Below, piece by piece: positions 1 to 8,591 of a stretch of 42,374 bases of DNA. Position 1 is the stretch's first letter, and every line of letters starts with the position of its first letter. The notes beneath the pieces were generated by a model. It saw only the letters and a list, made by a program, of their open reading frames with translations, searched no databases and was not told where the DNA came from. The position numbers and the translations under genes are program-made. The stretch comes from Geobacteraceae bacterium (lineage in GTDB: Bacteria; Desulfobacterota; Desulfuromonadia; Desulfuromonadales; Geopsychrobacteraceae): positions 1 through 42,374 of the forward strand of contig SLDV01000002.1 of NCBI GenBank assembly GCA_007125165.1, given 5' to 3'.

Positions 1-845
1 AACAGGTCAGGGCCCTGCTTGGCAGCCAGATCAAGCTGGAAACGGAAACCGGCAATCTGGTAAAGGCCCTGCGCACCCCAACGGTTCGTGGCCGCTGGGG
101 AGAAATTCAGCTGCGCAAGGTAGTGGAAATGGCGGGAATGCTCGATTACTGTGATTTCAACGAACAGCAGTCATCGGGTGACGGCCGCGCCCGGCCGGAT
201 CTGATTGTCAAGCTCCCGAACGGTCGCAATATTGTCATCGATTCCAAAGCCCCTCTCATGGCTTATCTGGAAGCCATAGAAGCACCAGACGAAACCGCCC
301 GCAATCGGGCCCTTGAGCACCATGCGCGCCATATTCGTAATCACATTCTCAAGCTCTCCGCCAAACAATACTGGGATCAGTTTCAGCCGACACCTGAGTT
401 CGCCGTACTCTTTCTCCCCGGCGAGTCCTTCTTCTCGGCGGCCCTTTCGGTCGATCCCGGTCTCATTGAAGCAGGGGTTGAGCGCAAGGTTCTCCTGGCG
501 ACACCGACAACACTGATTGCCCTGCTGCGCTCGGTAGCCTATGGCTGGCGGGAGGAAAAGCTGACCGCCAACGCCGTTGCCATCAGTCGCCTGGGTCAGG
601 AAATCCATGAACGCCTGGCGACCCTGCACCAGCACTTTCACCAGATGGGAAGAAGTCTGGAAAAGGCGGTTGACAGCTACAACAAGGGCATCGCCTCGCT
701 CGACAGCCGGGTGCTGGTAACAGCACGAAAATTCGCTGAACTGGGGGCGGGAAGCAGCAAAGATATCAACGCGGTGGCTCCGATTGACAGCCGCACCAGA
801 ACGCCACAGACGGCCGAGCAAGAGACCGACGATACCAGTGACTGA
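1..845 (+). CDS. rmuC: RmuC family protein, 5'-truncated by the window edge
   Basis: The reading frame is open from the first bases, so the N-terminus lies outside the window; the ATG at 123 is internal. The visible part begins with the conserved core LVKALRTPTVRGRWGEIQLR, then a stretch containing PDLIVKLPNGRNIVIDSKAP, the acidic/lysine nuclease-like motif of RmuC. A C-terminal helical region follows, with LGQEIHERLATLHQHFHQMG probably forming a coiled coil. RmuC proteins are linked to limiting DNA rearrangements and carry a PD-(D/E)XK-like fold; the biochemical role is poorly defined. The polar tail (PQTAEQETDD) is typical. The gene converges on uppP with a 10-base gap. Family assignment is firm from motifs; function is from family knowledge. 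Confidence 0.93.
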   Translation, partial: QVRALLGSQIKLETETGNLVKALRTPTVRGRWGEIQLRKVVEMAGMLDYCDFNEQQSSGDGRARPDLIVKLPNGRNIVIDSKAPLMAYLEAIEAPDETARNRALEHHARHIRNHILKLSAKQYWDQFQPTPEFAVLFLPGESFFSAALSVDPGLIEAGVERKVLLATPTTLIALLRSVAYGWREEKLTANAVAISRLGQEIHERLATLHQHFHQMGRSLEKAVDSYNKGIASLDSRVLVTARKFAELGAGSSKDINAVAPIDSRTRTPQTAEQETDDTSD

Positions 846-855
846 TCTTATCCTG

Positions 856-1653
856 TTACCAGAACACGGTGATGAGGATAACGCCCAAAACAAGACGATA
901 CACAACAAATGGCTGCATACCGATGCGGCGGATAAACACCATAAAGTAGTGGATACAGACAAAGGCGCTGATAGCCGACAACAGCACCCCGAAGATGATG
1001 GCGTTCCAATCTGGCGGGGTAGCAGAACGAATCAGGTCTACCAGTTGCAATCCTCCGGCAAGAAAGATCACCGGAATCGACAGCAGAAAAGAAAAGCGGG
1101 CCGCCGCCTCACGGCTTAAACCCAGCATCAACGCAGCAGTGATGGTGATACCTGAGCGCGATGTTCCCGGAAACAGCGCAAGAGCCTGAGCACAGCCGAC
1201 CAGCAGCATTCCCAGCCAGGTCAAACTATAAACATCGAGGTCACCACGGCGGCGCCAATCAGCCCACCCCAGCAACAAGCCGAAAGCGATCAGTCCGACA
1301 GCGATCAACAGGGGCGAACGCAAATGAACTTCGATAAACCCCTTCAGGGTGATTCCTGCCAGGCCGACCGGAATCGTCGCCAGTATGACCCCCCAGGCGA
1401 GCCGGGCCGCCGGTGTGATTTTACCATTAACGACTGAACGCCCCCATTCAGTCGCCATTTGAGTCAGATCGTTGCGAAAGTAGATCACCACGGCGATCAG
1501 ACTTCCGGCATGAACGGCGATATCAAACCCGAGCCCCTGATCTTCCCAGGCAGTCAGTACCGGCACAAGAATCAGGTGAGCGGAGCTTGAAACAGGGAGG
1601 AATTCCGTCACCCCCTGAATGACCGCAAGAACAATAATCTGAAAAATGTCCAC
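856..1653 (-). CDS. uppP: Undecaprenyl-diphosphatase (BacA/UppP)
   Basis: Integral membrane phosphatase that recycles undecaprenyl pyrophosphate to the monophosphate carrier for peptidoglycan and other envelope polymers. Two signature regions are visible: VIQGVTEFLPVSSSAHL near the N-terminus, with the catalytic glutamate and serine-rich loop, and the GTSRSGITI motif in the second half. Several hydrophobic membrane segments lie between them. The frame stays open upstream to an ATG at 1710, but the family normally starts a few residues before the first motif. I therefore prefer the GTG at 1653 (protein begins VDIFQIIVLAVIQG), which has AAGGGA a few bases upstream and gives 265 residues, the usual family length. 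It is monocistronic as far as visible and convergent with rmuC. Confidence 0.95.
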   Translation of the reverse strand: MDIFQIIVLAVIQGVTEFLPVSSSAHLILVPVLTAWEDQGLGFDIAVHAGSLIAVVIYFRNDLTQMATEWGRSVVNGKITPAARLAWGVILATIPVGLAGITLKGFIEVHLRSPLLIAVGLIAFGLLLGWADWRRRGDLDVYSLTWLGMLLVGCAQALALFPGTSRSGITITAALMLGLSREAAARFSFLLSIPVIFLAGGLQLVDLIRSATPPDWNAIIFGVLLSAISAFVCIHYFMVFIRRIGMQPFVVYRLVLGVILITVFW

Positions 1654-1889
1654 GGATATCCCTTCATCTTTGCAGGCTTGCGTTATGGAATCATGATCAG
1701 ATTCTGACAACGGAATCTTCTATCGCGCCGGACGCCTTAGTGTCAACCGCTAGGAAGACAGCTTCACCAGGACATGACTGTTTGCTGGAAAAGAAAACAC
1801 TATCCAGATACCGCTGGCCGAGATAAAAGAAGACAGGATACACTATCAGGAGAAGGTGGATATCACCCCTGTAGCAATAAGGACATTAA

Positions 1890-2681
1890 ATGCTGCTTCT
1901 GGCCAAAATCGTCGTAACACTGGTGATGATTCTTCTGCTGACCGCAATTGCCGAACATGTCAACCCGAAGATCGCCGGCATTCTCTCCGGCTACCCCATC
2001 GGATCGGCCATCGTTCTCTACTTTTACGGCCTTGAACAGGGAGTCGAATTTGCGGCGCTAAGCGCCCTTTATAATCTCGCCGGGCTGGTGCCTTCCTTGA
2101 CCTTTGCCCTGGTTTACCTGCTTATTCTGCGCCGCAAGCCGGACACTCCGGTGATTATGGCTGTTCTTATCGCCCTCCTGGGCTACCTTGGTTGTGCGGG
2201 ATTGATCGGATTCGCACAACTGCCGCCGGTGGCGACAATTGTTGTCTCTGCTGCAGGATTGTTTGTTTGCGGTTATCTGGTTCAAGGTCGCAGTGAATTT
2301 ACCAGAGCACCAAAACTTCCGTTTCGCCTGCGGGTTGTTGTATTTCGTGCTGTTATCGCCGCCACTCTGGTCATCACCATTACCGCCCTTGCCGGGCAGG
2401 TTGGAACCTACTGGGCCGGAATTCTGTCGGCTTTTCCACTGATCCTGATGCCGCTGGCGCTGATTGTCCATCTCCACTTCGGCGCCGCCTGTGCGCGATC
2501 TTTGCTCAGCCATTTCCCCGTGGGTCTCTGGTCAGTGTTCTGTTATTCCCTCACCCTGTCTGTCGCTTACCCTCGATTTGGTTTGCATGCCGGTACCCTG
2601 ATCGGCTTCGGCGTTGCGACAATCGTTCTGCTACTGCTTCATACCGGCGGACTGGTCCGGATGTTTACTAAGGTTGGTTAG
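1890..2681 (+). CDS. Polytopic inner-membrane protein with internal duplication, function unknown
   Basis: A 263-residue, highly hydrophobic protein with roughly eight predicted membrane segments. Residues about 13-45 (LTAIAEHVNPKIAGILSGYP) and 160-192 (ITALAGQVGTYWAGILSAFP) are clearly related, with a shared AGILS-x-(Y/F)P core. This indicates two tandem homologous halves, as in many small transporters. There is no ATP-binding or catalytic motif. An ATG start is preceded by AATAAGGAC as a weak ribosome binding site. It lies alone between the divergent uppP and the cysteine desulfurase, 69 bases upstream of the latter. I do not recognise a characterised homologue; a small transporter or permease is the most likely role, inferred only from topology and duplication. 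Confidence 0.7.
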   Translation: MLLLAKIVVTLVMILLLTAIAEHVNPKIAGILSGYPIGSAIVLYFYGLEQGVEFAALSALYNLAGLVPSLTFALVYLLILRRKPDTPVIMAVLIALLGYLGCAGLIGFAQLPPVATIVVSAAGLFVCGYLVQGRSEFTRAPKLPFRLRVVVFRAVIAATLVITITALAGQVGTYWAGILSAFPLILMPLALIVHLHFGAACARSLLSHFPVGLWSVFCYSLTLSVAYPRFGLHAGTLIGFGVATIVLLLLHTGGLVRMFTKVG

Positions 2682-2750
2682 TGTCTGTCAACTGCGTACT
2701 GGCGCGGCAAACATATTGAACCCCGCGGTCATATCTTTTATGGTTAACCT

Positions 2751-3896
2751 ATGACTGTTTATCTTGATTGTGCATCTACCACACCCATTGAGCCCTCTGT
2801 AGCTGATATCATACGGCGGTTCATCGAGGTAGATTACGGCAACGCTGCCAGTCCGATCCACGACTACGGCACCTTTGCGCGCATGGCGGTTGACCATGCC
2901 CGTGGCCAGATTGCCAAGCTGGTCAAAGTACGCCGCGATGATGTCATTTTCACCAGCGGTGCCACAGAAGCCAACAACCTGGCCATTCTCGGCTTGCGCG
3001 AATTTGGCCTGCAAACGGGACGGCGGCACCTGATCTGTAGCGCCATTGAACACAAGGCGGTACTGGAGCCTCTGGAAGCCCTGACCCAAGCTGGTTTCGA
3101 GATGACCCTGATACCAGCAGGCAGTGATGGCCGCATCATCGTCACTGAGCTGCAAAAAGCCCTGCGCCCGGAGACTCTGCTGGTTTCTACCATGCAGGTC
3201 AACAACGAGACCGGCATCGTTCAACCGCTGGCAGAGGTTGCCGAGGTGCTGAACAACCATCTTGCCTACTGGCATGTCGATGCCGCCCAGGGCTTCGGCA
3301 AGGAGCTTGACAGCATCACCCACCCGCGCATTGACATGATCAGCATCAGCGGGCACAAAATTTACGGCCCCAAAGGAATCGGTGCTCTGATCCTCCGCAA
3401 GCGCGATGGCACCCCCCCGCCCCTCAAACAGTTAATTTATGGTGGCGATCAGGAACAGGGATTGCGCCCCGGGACCCTGCCGGTTCCCCTGATTGCCGGA
3501 TTGGGAGAAGCCGCACGCTGTGCCCTGCGTCAGCACGCCGAACGCCTGGAAAAAGTCACCAGCATCCGCTCTCAGGCTCTGGCGGCTCTGGCCGAGCTCA
3601 ATCCGGTCATCAACAGCTCACCGGAACAGAGCCTGCCTCATTACATCAATATCTCTTTGCCGGGCATCCCTGCTGCAACGGCAATCGAAGCTCTGGCCGG
3701 AACCATTGCTATTTCCAGCACCTCAGCCTGCACCAGCCACACCATGGCCCCCAGTTACGTCCTCAAGGCCATGGGGCGCCCTGAAGCAGAAACCACCTCG
3801 GCGTTACGATTCAGCTGGTGTCATCTGACCGAGGATGTTGACTGGGAGACGGTGGTAACGATTTTGAAAAATTTACGCAACACAACTGGAAATTAA
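2751..3896 (+). CDS. Cysteine desulfurase, NifS/IscS class with DndA-like flavour
   Basis: PLP-dependent enzyme that takes sulfur from L-cysteine as an enzyme persulfide. The 381-residue protein shows FTSGATEANNLAIL (cofactor phosphate loop), His101 in CSAIEHKAVLEPL, the HVDAAQGFGK aspartate (about 177), the PLP lysine in SGHKIYGPKGIGAL (Lys203), GLRPGTLPVPLIAGLG, and the active-site cysteine in SSTSACTS (Cys327). The N-terminus YLDCASTTPIEP and the conserved loops remind me more of DndA-type desulfurases than housekeeping IscS, but no dndBCDE genes are nearby. It is followed after 17 bases by a small unknown gene, probably cotranscribed. It is far from the nif genes, so a direct NifS role is not supported by context. 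Confidence 0.9.
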   Translation: MTVYLDCASTTPIEPSVADIIRRFIEVDYGNAASPIHDYGTFARMAVDHARGQIAKLVKVRRDDVIFTSGATEANNLAILGLREFGLQTGRRHLICSAIEHKAVLEPLEALTQAGFEMTLIPAGSDGRIIVTELQKALRPETLLVSTMQVNNETGIVQPLAEVAEVLNNHLAYWHVDAAQGFGKELDSITHPRIDMISISGHKIYGPKGIGALILRKRDGTPPPLKQLIYGGDQEQGLRPGTLPVPLIAGLGEAARCALRQHAERLEKVTSIRSQALAALAELNPVINSSPEQSLPHYINISLPGIPAATAIEALAGTIAISSTSACTSHTMAPSYVLKAMGRPEAETTSALRFSWCHLTEDVDWETVVTILKNLRNTTGN

Positions 3897-3913
3897 ATCC
3901 GTGGAGGACGTCT

Positions 3914-4162
3914 ATGGATATTTTTGCTGAACTGGAAAAAGTCACCCGCCATGAACATGAGCATGGCGAACTGCCCGACTGGTTGGCAGAGCCGATTTAT
4001 GAGGTAATCAACAACCCCCGGCGCTATCAGGGCAAAGACTATCTCATCGAAATGCTCATCGACCAGCTCAATGAATACGATGTCTACGCCGAAGCCGGCT
4101 GCTGCCGTTGGGCCAGCGACCATGAGGATATCAAGCGCACCCTGGGCAAACTGAACCAGTAG
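3914..4162 (+). CDS. Small acidic protein of unknown function, downstream of cysteine desulfurase
   Basis: An 82-residue soluble, acidic protein rich in His, Glu and Asp at the N-terminus (RHEHEHGELPDW), with an adjacent cysteine pair in AEAGCCRWASDHED near the C-terminus. A good ribosome site (GGAGGA, about 3902-3907) precedes the ATG. The 17-base gap from the desulfurase stop suggests an operon, and the Cys-Cys pair plus His-rich start would fit a sulfur acceptor or metal-binding partner. That is inference from context only. I do not recognise the family. Confidence 0.75.
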   Translation: MDIFAELEKVTRHEHEHGELPDWLAEPIYEVINNPRRYQGKDYLIEMLIDQLNEYDVYAEAGCCRWASDHEDIKRTLGKLNQ

Positions 4163-4200
4163 GGGGCATGTCGCCCACGAGATTTTCTCACCAAACCCCG

Positions 4201-4641
4201 CTAATAGCGTTCAAGCGGCAAACCGCGCTCAATCCAGCCGGGTCCGGCGGAGCTGCCGGCCATGCCTTCGGTAATATTGTAGATGCGACTGAACCCATGA
4301 GATGCGAGTACACGCTGAACATGGGTGGTACGATTGCCGGTGCGGCAGATCAGACCGATGGGCGCATCCGGGTCACCATCCACCTGCGCCAGAATATCTC
4401 TGACAAAACCCTCTGTTCCCCCCGGATGAACCATATTCACCAGCCTGGCTCCGCTGGCGACACCGGTATGACGCCATTCCTCGGGGGTGCGAATATCGAT
4501 CAACGTCAGTTCGCCTGCTGCAGCAAGACGATGAGCTTCCGGAGCCGACAGCTCAAGATAGTTGCCTCCCCTGCTGTCAATCACCACATAGGCCGCCGTT
4601 GCAAAAATGCCGACAGCAACCAGAACCAGCCACCATTTCAC
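4201..4641 (-). CDS. Membrane-anchored single-domain rhodanese-like protein
   Basis: A 146-residue protein starting at a GTG at 4641 with AAGGAGAA upstream. Residues 1-20 (KWWLVLVAVGIFATAAYVV) form one hydrophobic helix, a membrane anchor or uncleaved signal, so the domain is probably periplasmic. A rhodanese fold follows: LIDIRTPEEW near residues 48-58, and the active-site loop CRTGNRT carrying the catalytic cysteine, then GFSRIYNITEGM. Rhodaneses carry persulfide sulfur; family members of this size often act in sulfur transfer or thiol chemistry, but the substrate is unknown. It converges on the desulfurase operon and is followed upstream on the same strand by a cupin gene. Confidence 0.9.
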   Translation of the reverse strand: MKWWLVLVAVGIFATAAYVVIDSRGGNYLELSAPEAHRLAAAGELTLIDIRTPEEWRHTGVASGARLVNMVHPGGTEGFVRDILAQVDGDPDAPIGLICRTGNRTTHVQRVLASHGFSRIYNITEGMAGSSAGPGWIERGLPLERY

Positions 4642-4670
4642 GTTTTATTCTCCTTCTCTTTCCTGTTGTT

Positions 4671-4970
4671 TCATATTTTGTGAAAGTCATATTGCCCTAC
4701 CCCCTGGATCAGCAGGTAACTGACCGCTTCATTACCGATCACGCTGATACGATGAGGCCGGCCAACTGTGATTTCGCAGCCCTCACCAGGATACAGTATG
4801 TTCACTTCCTCGGGGCCTTTCATTTCCACCTTCATCGTTCCCTGAAGGCAATACATGGTGTCTACCACCTGGGTATGATAATGCCAGGCAACCTCTGCGT
4901 CGACATCAAGAAACATCTGCCGCACCCTGACATCAGCGGTCTGCACGATGACTCTATCACTGTACGTCAT
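4671..4970 (-). CDS. Small single-domain cupin protein
   Basis: The preferred start is the ATG at 4970, preceded by GGGAGTTACAG, giving 99 residues. The longer frame back to 5039 lacks a ribosome site and has no cupin sequence. The protein is one double-stranded beta-helix: motif 1 around WHYHTQVVDTMYCLQGTMKVEM has two metal-ligand histidines and a downstream glutamate-like position; motif 2 around GEGCEITVGRPHRISVIG has the third histidine. Such small cupins bind a metal and act as isomerases, dioxygenases or binding proteins; the substrate cannot be told. The gene is divergent from cydD and separated from it by a 105-base promoter region. Confidence 0.82.
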   Translation of the reverse strand: MTYSDRVIVQTADVRVRQMFLDVDAEVAWHYHTQVVDTMYCLQGTMKVEMKGPEEVNILYPGEGCEITVGRPHRISVIGNEAVSYLLIQGVGQYDFHKI

Positions 4971-4992
4971 CTGTAACTCCCTTGATGATCCC

Positions 4993-5021
4993 TTGGTAGC
5001 GTATTTGCTACGTGCTATTAT
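4993..5021 (+). promoter_or_regulatory. Candidate sigma-70-type promoter for cydDC
   Basis: TTGGTA (4993-4998) and TATTAT (5016-5021) are separated by exactly 17 bases, in the divergent region between the cupin gene and cydD. It would start transcription near 5028, about 48 bases before the TTG start of cydD. This is a pattern match only. Confidence 0.45.
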
Positions 5022-5075
5022 CCCTTGATCTGATCGCACAGGCTACCCCCCACGAGCTTTTTTAAAGGAATCCTT

Positions 5076-6842
5076 TTGTCATCAGCACCCCTACTCGACC
5101 GGATACAATCCCTGAGTCCCGACAGTCGCCGCTGGGCCCGGCTGGCCATTTTTCTCGGTGGTTTAGGCGGTGTCTGTATTATTGTTCAGGCGGGGCTGCT
5201 TGCTTATATTATTCATGCGGCATTCATTGAGAACACGCCCCGTGAAGCCCTGTTGTCTTTATTCGTTGTGCTGGTTGTGGTCATCGCCCTGCGCGGACTG
5301 CTGGCCTGGGGACGGGAAGTCAGCGGTCAACATGCATCAACACTGATTCGCCGTCAGGTGCGCGCCGAACTGCTCGAGCGATTACAGATCCACGGCCCGC
5401 GCTATGTAAAAGACAAACAGACAGCACCTTTGACCAATACCCTGCTGGATCGCACCGAAGCACTGCACGGCTACTTCGCCCACTACCTGCCCCAGAAATC
5501 ACTGGCCCTTATCGTACCACTGATGATCGGCCTGAGCGCCTTCTGGGTCAGTTGGGTGGTCGGGCTGATCTTCCTGATCACCGCACCCTTGATCCCTTTT
5601 TTCATGATGATGATCGGCCGTGGTGCGGAAAAACTCAACCAGAAGAATTTTACCCTGCTGTCGCGCATGAGCGCCCATTTTCTCGATACCCTGCAGGGGC
5701 TGGCAACCTTGAAGATTTTTCACCGGTCTGTCGATCAGGTCGAACAGATTGAGAAATCTTCTGAGCGCTACCGCAAAGGAACCATGGCCGTTCTGCGGGT
5801 GGCTTTTTTATCATCGGCTGTTCTTGAATTTCTGACCTCGGTAGCCATTGCCATGACGGCGGTTTTTCTCGGTTTGTCGTATCTGCAATTTCTCGACTTC
5901 GGTCTCTATTCACGTGAACTGACCCTGCAGACCGGCCTGTTTCTTCTGCTGCTTGCTCCCGAATTTTACCAGCCGTTGCGCGACCTTGGCACCCACTACC
6001 ACGCCCGTGCCGAAGCTATGGGAGCAGCACAGGAGATAACCGCCATTCTCAACAAACCGCTGCCGACAATGAGGCCAACAACACTTCCTGTTACCCAGAT
6101 TCCCGGGATCAGTCTTGATCTGCACCAGGTCAGTCACCACTACGACAAAGGTCGCCGCCCGGCCCTGGTTAACCTCAACCTGCATGTTACAAGCGGCGAA
6201 TGGCTGGCCATCGTCGGCGCCAGCGGCGCCGGCAAGACCACCCTGCTCAACCTGCTGCTAGGATTTCTGCCGCTGCAGCAAGGGGAAATCACCGTCAATG
6301 GGCAAGCCCTGAACAGCCTGAACCTTGCCGACTGGCAGCGACATATTGCCTGGGTTCCCCAGCATCCGGCCCTGTTTGACGGCTCTCTGGGAGAAAATAT
6401 CTCGCTGGGGGATCCGACCATCACCAAAGAAGAGCTGATCGCTGCCGCCGGGGCTGCTCAGGCCGACAAGATTGCTGTGACAACCACGCAGAGCCTCGAT
6501 CTAGCCGTCGGTGAGCAGGGCAACCAACTGTCCGGTGGCGAAGCCCGGCGCGTTGCTCTGGCTCGTGCTTTTGCCAAGGACGCCTCACTGATTCTACTGG
6601 ACGAACCAACCGCCGGACTGGATCGGAAAAACGAGCACCTGATCATGACCAGCCTGAAACAACTGGCGCCGGGCAAAACCCTGATCATGCTGACCCATCG
6701 TCTGGACACCGCCCGGAACGCCGACCGCATCGCGGTGATGGCAGATGGAGCGGTTATTGAACAGGGAACGCACCACGAGCTGATGACACAGGATGGCGTT
6801 TACGCCGAGCTGGTCAACAGCGGTCGACAGGTGCTGCCATGA
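5076..6842 (+). CDS. cydD: CydD-type ABC exporter, fused membrane and ATPase domains
   Basis: Half-transporter of 588 residues that pairs with CydC to export cysteine/glutathione to the periplasm, needed for cytochrome bd assembly and redox balance. The N-terminal half has six hydrophobic segments (about 20-310), including IPFFMMMIGRGAEKLNQ. The C-terminal ATPase has Walker A GASGAGKTTLLN, Q-loop WVPQHPALF, signature LSGGEARRVALARAF, Walker B LILLDEPTAGLD and the H-loop LTHR. The TTG start at 5076 follows AAAGGAA (5064-5070). The stop overlaps the cydC start by four bases, so the two are translationally coupled. cydAB is not in the window. Confidence 0.93.
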   Translation: MSSAPLLDRIQSLSPDSRRWARLAIFLGGLGGVCIIVQAGLLAYIIHAAFIENTPREALLSLFVVLVVVIALRGLLAWGREVSGQHASTLIRRQVRAELLERLQIHGPRYVKDKQTAPLTNTLLDRTEALHGYFAHYLPQKSLALIVPLMIGLSAFWVSWVVGLIFLITAPLIPFFMMMIGRGAEKLNQKNFTLLSRMSAHFLDTLQGLATLKIFHRSVDQVEQIEKSSERYRKGTMAVLRVAFLSSAVLEFLTSVAIAMTAVFLGLSYLQFLDFGLYSRELTLQTGLFLLLLAPEFYQPLRDLGTHYHARAEAMGAAQEITAILNKPLPTMRPTTLPVTQIPGISLDLHQVSHHYDKGRRPALVNLNLHVTSGEWLAIVGASGAGKTTLLNLLLGFLPLQQGEITVNGQALNSLNLADWQRHIAWVPQHPALFDGSLGENISLGDPTITKEELIAAAGAAQADKIAVTTTQSLDLAVGEQGNQLSGGEARRVALARAFAKDASLILLDEPTAGLDRKNEHLIMTSLKQLAPGKTLIMLTHRLDTARNADRIAVMADGAVIEQGTHHELMTQDGVYAELVNSGRQVLP

Positions 6843-8581
6843 AAGCCCTCCTCCCCTTCTTGCGGCTGCTCTGGCCACATCGTGACTGGGTTGTCTGGGC
6901 GATCTTTTTCGGCTGCCTGACTATTTTTGCGAGTATTGGTCTGCTGGCTCTGTCCGGCTGGTTCCTGAGTGCCACAGCGGTTGCCGGTTTGAGTATCGCC
7001 GCGGCACAGAATTTCAACATCTTTACCCCCAGCGCCGGCATTCGTGGTTTTGCCGTGATGCGCACTGCCGGGCGCTATGTTGAACGCCTGCTCTCCCACG
7101 AGACAACCCTGCGCCTGCTTTCATCCTTGCGCGTCTGGTTTTACCGCCGCATCGAACCTCAGGCGCCGGCCGTCCTCTACCGCCATCGCAGTGGCGATCT
7201 GCTCAATCGTATTGTCACCGATATTGACACCCTCGACGGCCTGTTTATCCGGGTAGTATCACCGTCCCTGGTCGCCCTCTTTGCAGCCTGCCTGGTCAGC
7301 GTCTTTTTGTGGTGGCTGGCACCAGTTCTCGCCCTGGTATTTCTGCTCTTTTATCTGACAACCGGCGTGCTCTTGCCCCTGCTCAGCCACCTCCTCGGAC
7401 AACATACCGGTGCCGCCATTCAACACCAGTTAGCGGCGCTGCGCACGAACCTGATCGAAGATCTGCATGGTATGGCCGATCTGACCATTTACGGGGCCTG
7501 GCAGCGCCACTATCAATCACGATGGGAAGAAAATGAGGTACTGCTCAAACTGCAACAGAAAATGGCCCTGATTCACGGCTTTAACAACGCCATGCTCACG
7601 ACCCTTAGTGGTGCCGCTGCGGTCGTGGCTCTCTATGTTGCCATCCCGATAGCGCAGGGGGGAGGATTTGACGGTGCCCTGCTGGCACTGATTACCTTTG
7701 GTGTACTGGCAGCCTTTGAAGCTGTTCTCCCCCTGCCTGCCGCTTATCAGGTCTTGGGTAAAATTATTGCGGCCGCAAAGCGCATCCGCACCATCACCGA
7801 GGCGCCGGCGCCGGTCTTGTTTGCCGAAAAGCCCACCGCTTCCACCGACGACTCCAGCGTCAGTTTTCGCAATCTCGACTTCAGTTATCCCGGAAATACT
7901 CAAGAAAAGGCACTCACGTCAGTCCGCCTTGACATTCCTGCACAATCTAGCCTGGCCATCGTTGGTCCATCCGGCTGCGGCAAAACCACCCTGGCGCACC
8001 TGCTGATCCGGTTCTGGAATCCCGACGACGGCGAAATCTGCATCGGCGGAGAAAAGCTGCAGAATTTCAGCGAAGCACAACTGCGCCGGATGGTCACCCT
8101 GGTGTCACAGAAGTCCCATATCTTCAACGCGACGTTGCGTGACAATCTGCTCATCGGTGCGCCAACAGCGACGGATGAGCAGATACGGGAAGCACTGGGA
8201 CGGGCACAACTGGAAGATTTTGTTGCCGGACTGCCGCATCAGCTTGACACCTGGGCGGGAGAAGGAGGATCAAGGCTGTCAGGTGGAGAAGCCCGGCGAC
8301 TGGTCCTGGCCAGAGCCCTGCTCAAGGAGGCACCGATCTGGGTTCTTGATGAACCCACCGAGGGGCTGGACAATCACACTCGACAGCAATTCAACCAGAC
8401 CCTGTTTGCCAATCTGCAGGGGAAAACGGCCATTTTCATTACCCATACGATGGACGTACTGGAGCAGGTTGATCGGGTCTGCTTTATGGAAACCGGCCAG
8501 ATTGTTGCTTGCGCCGGACATCAGGATCTGATGAGCTCCTGTGAAAGCTATCGTCATTTCATTGAAAGCCGCCCTGATTGA
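6839..8581 (+). CDS. cydC: CydC-type ABC exporter, partner of CydD
   Basis: A 580-residue half-transporter overlapping cydD by ATGA. It has six membrane segments in the first 310 residues, starting LLPFLRLLWPHRDWVVWAIF. The family-typical stretch IRGFAVMRTAGRYVERLLSH distinguishes CydC from general exporters. The ATPase domain has Walker A GPSGCGKTTLAH, signature LSGGEARRLVLARALL, Walker B IWVLDEPTEGLD and H-loop ITHTMD. Together with CydD it forms the heterodimeric thiol/haem-related exporter in the inner membrane. It ends 10 bases before the convergent nudC stop. Confidence 0.93.
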   Translation: MKALLPFLRLLWPHRDWVVWAIFFGCLTIFASIGLLALSGWFLSATAVAGLSIAAAQNFNIFTPSAGIRGFAVMRTAGRYVERLLSHETTLRLLSSLRVWFYRRIEPQAPAVLYRHRSGDLLNRIVTDIDTLDGLFIRVVSPSLVALFAACLVSVFLWWLAPVLALVFLLFYLTTGVLLPLLSHLLGQHTGAAIQHQLAALRTNLIEDLHGMADLTIYGAWQRHYQSRWEENEVLLKLQQKMALIHGFNNAMLTTLSGAAAVVALYVAIPIAQGGGFDGALLALITFGVLAAFEAVLPLPAAYQVLGKIIAAAKRIRTITEAPAPVLFAEKPTASTDDSSVSFRNLDFSYPGNTQEKALTSVRLDIPAQSSLAIVGPSGCGKTTLAHLLIRFWNPDDGEICIGGEKLQNFSEAQLRRMVTLVSQKSHIFNATLRDNLLIGAPTATDEQIREALGRAQLEDFVAGLPHQLDTWAGEGGSRLSGGEARRLVLARALLKEAPIWVLDEPTEGLDNHTRQQFNQTLFANLQGKTAIFITHTMDVLEQVDRVCFMETGQIVACAGHQDLMSSCESYRHFIESRPD

Positions 8582-8591
8582 GCCAGGGCTA

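Noticed and set aside
171-962. 263-codon minus-strand open frame across rmuC
   Set aside because: It is antisense to the clearly conserved RmuC frame and has no recognisable motif.
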